A program made the translations under genes and the position numbers. The notes below the pieces were generated by a model. It had not been told where the DNA came from. It saw only the letters and a list, made by a program, of their open reading frames with translations, and did no database searches. DNA of 59,605 bases, from positions 1 through 59,605 of the forward strand of contig NZ_MUIN01000019.1 in the NCBI RefSeq assembly GCF_002080045.1, read 5' to 3'. Below are positions 43,601 to 53,800 of the stretch, piece by piece (position 1 is the stretch's first letter; each line of letters starts with the position of its first letter). The DNA comes from Pseudomonas sp. Bc-h. Lineage in GTDB: Bacteria; Pseudomonadota; Gammaproteobacteria; Pseudomonadales; Pseudomonadaceae.

Positions 43601-43947
43601 GAAGTGTCTGTTTCTCACTCCGACAGGTCCGGCGAGTTCGACTGATAATGCGACGCAGGTCTCAGGACAGCGTTGATTTATATCGGCTCAGACACGTTCT
43701 TTTGGCAAGGGACAATTCTTTCCCACCCTGAATTTCAAAATCAGTATTCAAGTCGTCAAGCTAATTAAAATCTTATAAATCAGAGGCTTGTAGCGGTTAT
43801 GCCACTACTTAGCCGCCATCCGTCGGCTTACGAAACGACCTCACCCATATAACGAAAGTTTCACCAATCGGTAAAATTTCTTACATTGCAATGAGAATCG
43901 TTTGCGTTATTCTTCGCGTTCCTTTGTTACCAGGGATGTCGAACAAG
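43601..43947. other. Upstream region of the siderophore sigma factor gene
   Basis: About 350 bases, AT-richer than its surroundings between 43710 and 43890 (AATTAAAATCTTATAAATC). It holds the promoter and the Fur box of the sigma gene. No other gene was seen. Confidence 0.6.
43888..43906 (+). promoter_or_regulatory. Candidate Fur box of the sigma factor gene
   Basis: GCAATGAGAATCGTTTGCG, an imperfect palindrome with the TGAGAATC(A/G)TTTGC core typical of Fur sites. It lies 42 bases before the chosen sigma start, and the upstream ATG at 43891 falls inside it. Confidence 0.7.
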
Positions 43948-44517
43948 ATGGATTTTCGTCCTGCAATGAGCCAGCCCACACGGCTTCGCTCCACCTGTGT
44001 CAGCGGGGTTTGCGCATCGGTCGATCCACGTCTTGACGCACTGATGGGCACCTACAACACCCATCGGGAAGGGTTGCTGCGCCTGGCTGCGAAATTCCTC
44101 GGCTGCCGTGCCCGCGCCGAAGATGTGGTGCAGGACGCTTTCGTGAAAATGCTCGAAAGCGACCTGGCCTCCATCGAGCCCGGGCGCTACATGTTTCGTG
44201 TGGTGCGCAACCTGGCCATCGACCGTCTGCGTCGTCAGCGCCTGGAGCGCAACCATGGCGCCGAAGCCGAGCTGGAAGAGCAGCCGCGTTTCGATGTTTC
44301 GCCCGAGCGTGTCCTGGCCGGGCGCGAGTCGCTCGATCAGCTGGTCGGTGCCCTCAACGAGCTGCCCAAGCGCATGCGCATCGTGTTCAACCTCAGCCAG
44401 ATCCAGGGCTATACCCAGCGCGATGTCGCCAAGGTCATTGGCACCTCGCCGACGATGGTCAACTTCCTGCTGCGCGACACCCTCTCTCACTGCCGCCAGC
44501 GGTTGGGCGAGATCTAG
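43948..44517 (+). CDS. ECF sigma factor (PvdS/FecI-type iron-starvation sigma)
   Basis: A 189-residue sigma-70 family factor of the iron-starvation group. Region 2 is CRARAEDVVQDAFVKML, followed by RYMFRVVRNLAIDRLRRQRL; region 4 is LNELPKRMRIVFNLSQIQGYTQRDVAKVIGTSPTMVNFLLRD, close in style to PvdS (SPTLVNF...RD). An upstream ATG (43891) lies inside the Fur box, so I chose 43948, which has AGGGATG about 9 bases before it. No FecR-type anti-sigma gene is adjacent. It is expected to drive siderophore genes when iron is scarce. The product is short of PvdS identity, so no symbol is given. Confidence 0.85.
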   Translation: MDFRPAMSQPTRLRSTCVSGVCASVDPRLDALMGTYNTHREGLLRLAAKFLGCRARAEDVVQDAFVKMLESDLASIEPGRYMFRVVRNLAIDRLRRQRLERNHGAEAELEEQPRFDVSPERVLAGRESLDQLVGALNELPKRMRIVFNLSQIQGYTQRDVAKVIGTSPTMVNFLLRDTLSHCRQRLGEI

Positions 44518-44567
44518 ACGTCGTCGTTTACCCCTTTGTTTTTAGCTTTCACTGCCCGGAGTCATCC

Positions 44568-46262
44568 ATGAAATTAGTTCGTCTGGTCTTCCAGCAATAC
44601 CGCTGGCCGCTCGCGATGGTCCTGCTGCTGAGCATCAGCAGCGGCCTGTTGAGCGTGGGCGTGATTGCCTTCGTCAACCAGCGCATGATCAGCACCCACG
44701 ACGGTCTGGGCACCGCGTTGTGGCAGTTCGGCCTGATGCTGGTGTTGCTGCTGGCGCTGGCCTCCGGGGCCTCGCTTTCGCTGACCGCTCTGGGCCATCG
44801 GTTCGTTTACGGCCTGCGCCGGGTGATGGTCAAGCGCCTGCTGGATACCAATATCGAGCGCATCGAATCCATTGGCGGGGCGAAGATCTTCGCCAGCCTG
44901 TCCAGCGACATTCGTGCCGTGACCATGGCTTTCGTGCAGCTGCCGGACCTGATCTACGGCACCGTGCTCAGCGTGGCTGCGTTCAGTTATCTGGCCTGGT
45001 TGTCGCCGTCGCTGTTCGTCACCACCCTGTGCTGGATGACCTTCACCCTTGGCGTCGGCTGGTTGCTGGTGGGCAAACTCAACGCGCACATCCGCGCCCT
45101 GCGTGAATCCGAGGACAAGCTGTACCAGAGCTATCAGGGTGTGATCGACGGTCGCAAGGAACTGACCCTCAACCGCGACCGCGCCCGTCGTCTGTACGAA
45201 GAAACCTTCGACACGGCCGCGCTGCGTTATCGCGAGCATTTCACCCTGGCTGACCGCTACCACGGGCTGGCGAGCAACTGGGCCAACATCATGGTCCTGG
45301 GTACCATCGGCCTGGCTTTTTATCTGGCCAACGGCCTGGGTTGGGCGCCCACCGAAGTGGCAGCGACCTACGCGCTGACCGTGCTGTTCATGCGCACGCC
45401 ACTGGTGCTGGCGGTGGCCGCGATCCCTGCGCAGATCTCCGGGCGAGTCGCGCTGGATAAAGTCGAATCGCTGGCGCTGGCCGAGCATCACGACAGCTTC
45501 GAGGTCGCGCCAAGCCACATCGTCGGTCATTGGCAGACGCTCGAACTGCGCGACGTCGAGTATCACTACCCGCCGCAGGGGGATGAACCGGGCTTCGATG
45601 TCGGCCCTGTCAGCCTGACCCTGCGGCGTGGAGAAACCGTATTTCTCATGGGTGGCAACGGCAGCGGCAAGTCCAGCCTGGCGCGGCTGTTGAGTGGCCT
45701 GTATCGCCCCTCGGCAGGTGCGATCCTGATCGATGGTCAGGTGATCGGCTCTGACGACTGGCTCGCCTATCGTCACCTGTTCGCCAGCGTGTTCACCGAC
45801 TTCCATCTGTTTTCGCAACTGCTGGGTGAAAACGGTGACAACGCTGATACGGCGCACATCGATCACTGGCTCGACCAGTTGCACATGAAGCACAAGGTGC
45901 AGATCGGCGACGGTCATCTGCTCGATACACGTTTCTCACAGGGTCAGCGCAAGCGTCTGGCGCTGCTGCTGGCGTTGCTGGAGAAGCGCGACATCCTGCT
46001 GCTCGATGAGTGGGCGGCCGATCAGGACCCATTGTTCCGTCGGTTCTTCTACCGCGAGCTGTTGCCGATGTTCAAGAAGGCAGGCGTCACCGTATTCGCC
46101 ATCAGCCACGACGACCAGTATTTCGATCTGGCCGATCGTCTGGTGAAGATGGAATCCGGACAGCTCAGCGAGCTGCAGGGCGATCGTCGCGACAACGCCA
46201 GCCGCGACGCGGTGGAGGAGATCGGCGGCGCATATCAGCTGAAAAACGTAAAGGCTTTGTAA
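44568..46262 (+). CDS. Cyclic-peptide/siderophore ABC exporter (SyrD/PvdE type)
   Basis: A 564-residue fused ABC exporter: six membrane segments in residues 1-300 and an ATPase domain with Walker A MGGNGSGKSSLA, signature FSQGQRKRLALL and Walker B DILLLDEWAADQDP, typical of the PvdE/SyrD class. Such proteins move the assembled peptide or its precursor from the cytoplasm to the periplasm. It begins 50 bases after the sigma gene and is followed by a Fur-controlled hydroxylase, which fits a siderophore role. Confidence 0.92.
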   Translation: MKLVRLVFQQYRWPLAMVLLLSISSGLLSVGVIAFVNQRMISTHDGLGTALWQFGLMLVLLLALASGASLSLTALGHRFVYGLRRVMVKRLLDTNIERIESIGGAKIFASLSSDIRAVTMAFVQLPDLIYGTVLSVAAFSYLAWLSPSLFVTTLCWMTFTLGVGWLLVGKLNAHIRALRESEDKLYQSYQGVIDGRKELTLNRDRARRLYEETFDTAALRYREHFTLADRYHGLASNWANIMVLGTIGLAFYLANGLGWAPTEVAATYALTVLFMRTPLVLAVAAIPAQISGRVALDKVESLALAEHHDSFEVAPSHIVGHWQTLELRDVEYHYPPQGDEPGFDVGPVSLTLRRGETVFLMGGNGSGKSSLARLLSGLYRPSAGAILIDGQVIGSDDWLAYRHLFASVFTDFHLFSQLLGENGDNADTAHIDHWLDQLHMKHKVQIGDGHLLDTRFSQGQRKRLALLLALLEKRDILLLDEWAADQDPLFRRFFYRELLPMFKKAGVTVFAISHDDQYFDLADRLVKMESGQLSELQGDRRDNASRDAVEEIGGAYQLKNVKAL

Positions 46263-46308
46263 GTTTTTCATCGCACAAGACTAAACAGCCGGAAGGCTCA
46301 GGCGTCTT

Positions 46309-46327
46309 TGTAATGATAATCAGTCTT
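46309..46327 (+). promoter_or_regulatory. Fur box of the hydroxylase-NRPS operon
   Basis: TGTAATGATAATCAGTCTT shares the central TAATGATAATCA with the classical 19-base Fur consensus. It lies about 100 bases before the hydroxylase ATG. Confidence 0.8.
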
Positions 46328-46425
46328 ACTCATTTTCGATGCGCGTGAACTGCCCCCAAGCGCCTGTGACACTGGTCACAACCCCGCTGGAACTGATCGC
46401 GCATCGCTCCTAACGAGAGGGAAGC

Positions 46426-47754
46426 ATGGAACTCGTCTACGACTACATCGGCATCGGTTTCGGCCCGTCGAACCTGGCACTGGCCATCGCCACCCAGGAG
46501 CATGCATTGCGCAACGGTCTGGCGCCTCAAGTGTGTTTCCTCGAGAAGAAGCCAGCGTTCAACTGGCACGAAGGCATGCTGATCGACGGTTCCACCATGC
46601 AGATTTCCTTCCTCAAGGATCTGGTGACCCAGCGCAATCCGGCGAGCCGTTTCACCTTCGTCAACTACCTCAAGGAGCGCGGGCGTCTGCAGGACTTCAT
46701 CAACCTCAAGACGTTCTTCCCCACCCGCGAGGAGTACACCGATTACCTGACCTGGGCCGCCTCGCACTTCAATGAGCAAGCCCATTACGGGGAGGAAGTA
46801 ATCTCGGTCGAGCCGCATTTCCAGGACGGTCGCTTCGTCGCCGTCGACGTGCTGTCCCGTGGTCCAGGTGGTGGTATTTCCCGTCGTCGCGCGCGCAATC
46901 TGGTGTTCGGGATCGGCGGTATTCCTCAGGCGCCGGAGGCGTTCGACGGCTTGAGCGATCCGCGCATCCTGCATTCGGCGGGCTACCGCGGCGGCATCGA
47001 AAAGCTGCTGACCAACCGTCCCGGCCCGGTGCGTGTGGCGGTGGTCGGCGGCGGGCAGAGCGCGGCGGAAATCTTCGAGGACCTGGCCAGCCGTTTCGAC
47101 AACGTCGAAGCCAGCCTGGTGATTCGTGGCAGTGCATTGAAGCCATCCGATGACAGCCCCTTTGTCAATCAGATCTTCAACCCGGCGTTCACCGACACCA
47201 TCTTCAACCACAGCGAAGAACGTCGCGATGCGCTGTTCGCCGAGTTCCGCAACACCAACTACTCGGTAGTCGATGCTGACCTGATCGAAACCATTTTCCA
47301 GCGCATGTACCAGCAGAAGGTGCGTGGCGAGCAGCGTCACCGGTTGCTGACCAACCGTGAAGTGGCCCACGCAGAAGTCAGCGCGGGCAGCGTCGAGCTG
47401 TTCCTGCGCGACGCACCGCATGACCAGATGCACAGCGAGTCCTTCGACGTCGTGGTTCTGGCGACCGGTTACCGCCGCGACTATCACCTGGAACTGCTGG
47501 CCGGGCTTGAAGAATACATCCAGGGTTCGAACGTTGACCGCAACTATCGCCTGCCACTGCGCATGGGCAGCGAAGCGGGGATCTTCCTCCAGGGTTGCTG
47601 CGAAGACAGCCATGGCCTGAGCGACACGCTGCTTTCGGTGCTGGCCGTGCGATCCCAGGAAGTGGTGGAATCGATCTTCGCCGAGTACGAAAAGCCCTGT
47701 TCGAGTCGACCGGCGCAAAGCCTCGAACGCGTGGCGTTGAAACTGGCCCGCTGA
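46426..47754 (+). CDS. L-ornithine/L-lysine N-monooxygenase
   Basis: A 442-residue FAD- and NADPH-dependent hydroxylase that makes the N-hydroxylated side chain used for hydroxamate ligands. It has the FAD motif GIGFGPSNLALAIA, the substrate region MQISFLKDLVTQRNPAS, the NADPH motif VAVVGGGQSAAEIFEDLA and the C-terminal DVVVLATGYRR and SHGLSDTLLSVLAVR. It is related to PvdA but clearly distinct from the P. aeruginosa protein as I recall it. Ornithine is the more likely substrate in pseudomonads. GAGAGGGAAGC precedes the ATG, and a Fur box lies upstream. Confidence 0.92.
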   Translation: MELVYDYIGIGFGPSNLALAIATQEHALRNGLAPQVCFLEKKPAFNWHEGMLIDGSTMQISFLKDLVTQRNPASRFTFVNYLKERGRLQDFINLKTFFPTREEYTDYLTWAASHFNEQAHYGEEVISVEPHFQDGRFVAVDVLSRGPGGGISRRRARNLVFGIGGIPQAPEAFDGLSDPRILHSAGYRGGIEKLLTNRPGPVRVAVVGGGQSAAEIFEDLASRFDNVEASLVIRGSALKPSDDSPFVNQIFNPAFTDTIFNHSEERRDALFAEFRNTNYSVVDADLIETIFQRMYQQKVRGEQRHRLLTNREVAHAEVSAGSVELFLRDAPHDQMHSESFDVVVLATGYRRDYHLELLAGLEEYIQGSNVDRNYRLPLRMGSEAGIFLQGCCEDSHGLSDTLLSVLAVRSQEVVESIFAEYEKPCSSRPAQSLERVALKLAR

Positions 47755-47876
47755 TTCACGCCAGCCCCGCCGGACAAGTGGCCGTTCGCGGCCACCCAAC
47801 CTTTCTCACAACGTTGCGGATGAGACCTTTTCGGTCGTCCGTGGGTTGAGCCTTGCCGAAACAAACAGGTGAAAGA

Positions 47877-50800
47877 ATGAAATCCATACGAGATCAGGCC
47901 GCGCATTTTCCCGAGCTGGTGGGCTTTTATGCGCAGAGCCAGCCGGACCGGATTGCCCTTCGACACATCCAGCACGAAGATCAGGAACCGCTGCTGACCA
48001 GCTACGCACAGCTGGATCAGCAGGCGCGTTCGATAGCAGGTCTGCTGCAGCATCATCTGGGACGAGAGGGCGGCGAGCGCTGCGTGCTGATTCTGCCGAC
48101 TGGCGCAGATTATGCCGCTGCGTTTCTCGGCTGCCTGTACGCCAAGATCATCGCAGTGCCAGCGTTCGCCCCTGAATACAACCGCCAGACCCATCTGGAC
48201 CGGCTGACCGGCATTATTCAGGACGCAGCGCCGGGCATGGTGCTGGGCCGTCGCGAGGATCTCGATAAATTCCAACACCTGTTGCAACCCTTCCTGCCAG
48301 CGGGCGGGCGTTTCGTTGCCATCGAAGACGTACACGGCTGGCAGGGATCTTTCCAGCCTTCGCTGATCGACACTTCGTCGCTGGCGTTTCTGCAATACAC
48401 CTCGGGTTCCACCAGCGCGCCGAAGGGTGTGATGGTCTCGCACGACAACCTGATGGCCAACGAAGTGGCGATGGCCCGGCATTTCGTCACCGACGCTTCG
48501 ACCGAAAGCTGGGTCAGCTGGCTGCCGCTGTACCACGACATGGGCCTGATGTGCGGCCTGCTGCTGCCGCTGTACTACGGCGGCACCTTGAACCTGATGT
48601 CGCCCAACTACTTCCTCGGTCGCCCGGCACGCTGGCTCGAAGTGATGAGCCAATACAACGGCACCTTCTCCGGCGGCCCTGACTTCGCTTACCGGCTGTG
48701 TGTGGAGCGGATCAAGCCCAGCGCCGTGAAGCACCTCCAACTGAACAACTGGAGCCTGGCATTCTCCGGCTCCGAGCCGATCCGCATCGCGACCCTGGAT
48801 GCCTTCAGCGAGCATTTTGCGCCTGCCGGTTTTGATCGTCGCGCACTGACGCCAAGCTACGGATTGGCCGAAGCCACGCTGTTCGTCACTGCTGCCACTC
48901 GCGAAGTGCCGTTCGGCGTCAAACGCTTTGACGGCAGCCAGTTGGCCGCCGGTGAAGCTGATGAAGCACTCTTCGCCAACCAGCATTCCACCAGCCGACT
49001 GCCAGGGTGTGGCTGGTGCCGGGATGACCACGATCTGCGCATCGTCGATCCGGCCAGTCAGCAAGTCTTGCAGTCGGGCCAGGTCGGGGAGATCTGGATC
49101 GCGGGGCCTAGCGTGGCGCAGGGCTATTGGCAAAACACCAAGGCCACTGCCCAGACCTTCGTGCAGGAAGACGGCAAGCGCTGGTTGCGCAGCGGTGACC
49201 TTGGTATTGCCAGCGGTGGTGAACTGTTCATCACGGGTCGCCTGAAAGATCTGATCATTCTCAACGGTCAGAACCTCTACCCCCAGGACATCGAGCAGGC
49301 ACTGGAGAAAAGCGTCCAGCTGCTGCGTCGCGGCCGCATCGCAGCGTTCCCGGTGACCGACGAGCAAGGCGCCGAAGGCGTTGGCCTGGCCCTGGAAATC
49401 AGTCGTAACGTGCGTCGCCTGATGAAGCCGCAGATGATCTGCGAAGCCGTGCGCGATGCCGTTTCCGAGCTGTTCCTCGTCGCGCCGAAAGTCATCGTGT
49501 TGCTGGAACCGGGCAGCTTGCCGCGCACCACCAGCGGCAAGCTGCAGCGTTCCGCGTGCCGTGCCGGTTGGCAGAGCCGCAGCCTCGACAGCTTCGCGAT
49601 CTGGCAAGACGGTCGTTTGCTGGACACGCATGCGCATGAGGACGTAGCCGATGCTGCGTCGCTGTTGCCGGAAGTCGTCGCGGCCTGGGCAGAAGTGCTG
49701 GGTAAGCAAGACCTCGTAGCCCAAGATCATTTCTTCTCCCGAGGCGGCGACTCGGTCAGCGTGGTGCAGGTGCTGTCCCGTCTGAACAACGAACTGGGCC
49801 TCAAGCTTGAGCCGGCGCACCTGTTCGAGCACCCGACTCTCGGCGCCTTCAATGCCCACGTCGCCAGCCAGACCCGCAGCGGCAAGGCCCCGCAAGCGGT
49901 CGCCCGCATTTCCCGTGAGACGCCGCCGGAGCAGTCTTTCGCTCAACAGCGTTTGTGGTTCCTCGCGCAACTGGAACCGGACAGCAGTGCCTATCACCTG
50001 TGCGGCCAGTTGAGCCTGAGCGGGGCCATCGATGACGTGGCGCTACAGCGCAGTTTCGATGATCTGGTCGCGGGCCACGAAAGCCTGCGCACCACGTTCG
50101 CTATCGACGCCAATGAGGTGCTGGTGCAACGGATCCACGCCGCGCAGCCGGTGCGCATCGAGCACCATGATCTGAGCCTGCACGCGCAACCGCTGGAAGC
50201 CCTTGGCGAGCTGGCCAGGGCTGCTGTCGAACAGCCGATGGACCTGCAGACCGGCCCGCTGTGGCGGGTGCTCAATGTGCGCCTGGCGCCGAATCAGCAG
50301 CAGCTTGTATTGGTATTGCATCACATCATTTCGGATGGCTGGTCGGTGCAGGTCATCCTCAGGGATTTCGTCGCGCTGTACCGCGCTCATGCCCAGGGGC
50401 TGATTCCGGCGCTGGAACCATTGCCGATCCAGTACGCCGACTTCGCCGCCTGGCAGCGCCAACGCCTGACCGCTGGTGAAGGCTCGCGTCAGCTCAAGTA
50501 CTGGCGCGAACGTCTGGGTGAAGCCCACCCGGTTTTGACCCTGCCGGCGGATCGTCCTCGGCCCGATCAGCAGAGCCATCGCGGCGCCCGGTACGCCATC
50601 GCCTTCGACAGCGCACTGAGTCAGGGGCTGCGCGATCTCGCCTCAAGCCACGGCGCCACCTTGTTCATGGTCATGCTTGCGGCCTACAAGACGCTCTTGC
50701 AGCGTTATAGCAGTCAGACCGATTTGCGGGTCGGCGTGCCGGTGGCGGGGCGCACCTGCACCGAAGCCGAAGGCTTGATAGGGCTGTTCGTCAATACGCT

Positions 50801-53800
50801 GGTACTGCGTACCGAGGTGTCGCCCCAGCAGTCGTTCAGTGCGCTGATCGAAGCGGTGAAGCACACGGCGTTGGGCGCGCAGAACCATCAGGAGCTGCCG
50901 TTCGAACAACTGGTGGAAGCCTTGGGCGTGTCGCGCAACCTCAGCCACAACCCGCTGTGCCAGGTGAAATTCACTCAGCAGTTCCCGCTCCCACAGAACG
51001 TGGAAATGGCCGGCGTGCGCATGGACGTCAACCAGTTGGATGACTACTCCGCGCACTTCGATCTGGGGCTGGACATCACCGACAGCGCTGACGGTATCCA
51101 GGCGGTGTTCACTTATGCCTGCGATCTGTACGACGAGCCGCGTATCGCAGGCTTCGCCGCAGACCTGCTGCGCATCTGCGCGCAAGTAGTCGCCCAGCCG
51201 CAACGTCGTCTGAGCGAACTTCGAATTTCCGCCGTACCGTCGCAGCTGCACGCCGAGGTTGTGGCATTCCCGGCCACTGACGTGCTGAGCCTGTGGGGCA
51301 CCAGCGTCCATGCGCAGCCAGGTCGTGTGGCATTGCAGAGCGAGCAACAGCAGGCCGATTTTGCCTTGGTCGACGCCGATGCCAATCGCCTTGCGCTGTA
51401 TCTGCGCCAGGCTGGAGTCGGGGTTGAAAGCCGCGTCGGCGTGGTGCTTGAGCGTTCCGTAGAGTTCATCTTCAGCCTGCTGGCGATTCTCAAGACCGGT
51501 GCCGCCTATGTGCCGTTGGACCCGAAATGGCCCGCCGAGCGTCAGGCGTTCGTACTCGCCGACAGCGGCGCCCGCTGGCTGATCAGTCATGCCGCAGCGC
51601 CTGCTGATTTCAAGGGCGAAGTCATCGGCGTGGAAGCCGATGCTGCATGGCGTTCACAGCCTGCTACTGCGCTGAGCATACGTCTGCATCCCGAGCAAGC
51701 GGCCTATCTGATTTACACCTCGGGCACCAGTGGCACCCCCAAGGGCGTGGTCATCAGTCACGGCGCGCTGGCCGATTACGTTCAAGGCCTGCTCAAGCGT
51801 CTGGAACTCGCAGCTGATGCAAGCATGGCGATGGTTTCGACCGTAGGCGCCGATCTGGGCCATACCGTGCTGTTCGGCGCGCTGTGCTCGGCGCGCACGC
51901 TGCACCTGATCAGCCCGGAACGGACCAACGACGCCGACCGCTTCGCCGCCTACATGGCCGAACACAAGGTCGGCGTTCTGAAGATCGTGCCAACGCATTT
52001 GAGCGGCCTGTTGCAAGCCTCCAACGCCGCAGACGTGCTGCCTCAACAGGCGCTGATTCTGGGGGGCGACGCGCTGCCTTGGGAACTGGTTTCGCAGGTC
52101 AAGGCCCTCAAACCAGCGTGTCGGGTGATCAACCACTACGGCCCGACTGAGACCACGGTCGGGGTCTTGAGCAACGAGCTGATCGATGCCGTACCGACCG
52201 GCCAGAGTGCACCGATTGGGCGTCCGCTGCCGAACGCCGTCGCGCTGATTCTCAATGCGCAGCTGGAACCGGTGGTGCAGGGCGATATCGGTGAGCTGTA
52301 CATCGGCGGACCCGGTCTGGCCCGTGGTTATCACGACCGACCCGCCATGAGCGCAGCGGTCTTCATCCCTGATCCAAGAGGCAATGGCCGTCGCCTGTAC
52401 CGCAGCGGCGACCGTGCGCGGTTGCTGGCCAACGGGGAGATTCAATTCCTCGGTCGCGCCGACGATCAGGTCAAGGTGCGTGGCTATCGCGTGGCTCTGG
52501 GTGAAATCGCTCAGCGCCTGCGACAGCTCGATGGCCTGCGCGATGCCCATGTTCGGGTCGATGACCGTGGTCAGTTGATCGCCTATGTCTTGATCACCAA
52601 GGGCACGCAGATCGACAGCGAAGCGCTGCGCGCTCAACTGGCCGAGAGCCTGCCGGACTACATGGTGCCGAGCCATGTGCTGACCCTTGACGCCTTCCCG
52701 CTGACCGCCAACGGCAAGCTCGATCACACTGCGCTGCCGACGCCGCAAGTGGTTTCCAACACGTTTGAAGCGCCCCATGACGGCGTCGAAGCGACCCTGG
52801 CCGCGCTGTGGGAAAAAGCTCTCAACGTTGCAGCGGTGGGCCGTCACGACAACTTCTTTACCCTCGGCGGCGACTCGATTCTCAGTCTGCAGATCATCGC
52901 CCGGGCCCGTCGTCAGGGGATTCGCCTGACGCCCAAACAGCTCTTCGAAAAACAGACCATCGCCGAGCTGGCGCAAGTCGCCGTGTTGTCCGAAGCCAAG
53001 CCGGCAGCGCCTGTCGTGGCGGCCGTGGTGCCCCGCGACTTTGCGTTGACGCCGATTCAGGCGCGTTTCTTCGCCTTGCCTCTCGCTCAGCGCCAGCACT
53101 GGAACCAGTCGCTGCTGCTGAACCTGCCGCAAGCGCTGGACGTTGCAGTACTTCAACGGTCGATCGCGGTCTTGCTGGTCCAGCATGACAGCTTGCGCCT
53201 GAGTTTCCATCAGGGCGACGACGGCCAGTGGCACCAGCGCTATCGCGACAGTGAACAGGCCGAGCGTGTGCTGTGGACCTGCGAACTGAGCCGCGACGAA
53301 GACCTTGCGTCTTTGAGCGACGAAGCTCAGCGCAGCCTGAACATCGAGAGCGGTCCGCTGTTGCGCGTAGTCCACGCCCGTCTGCCATCGGGTGAAGGGC
53401 GTCTGCTTTTGGCGATACATCATCTGGCGGTCGATGGCGTGTCATGGCGTGTGCTGCTGGAAGATTTGCAACATGCCTATAGCCGTCTGGCGAAAGGGCA
53501 AAGCGTCACGCTGGCGGAGAAGACCGCGAGCTTTCAGAGCTGGTCGCAATCGCTGCACGCATTGGCGCGCAGTCCCGAGCTGGAGGCGCAATTGCCATAT
53601 TGGCAAGCGCTGCAAGCGGCCGACGCCTGTCTTCCAGGCGACACCTCGATTCAAAGCCGGGTCGGCGACAGCGAAACCATCGGCATGACCCTCGATACCA
53701 ACGAAACCCGTCGACTACTCAGTCAGGCCCCAGCCGCGTATCGCACGCGCATCGATGACTTACTGCTGGCGGCGCTGTCCCAGGCGCTGGAGCAATGGAC

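Noticed and set aside
47544..49997. 817-codon minus-strand frame opposite the hydroxylase and NRPS genes
   Set aside because: A GC-rich antisense shadow of real genes. No protein family or ribosome binding site.
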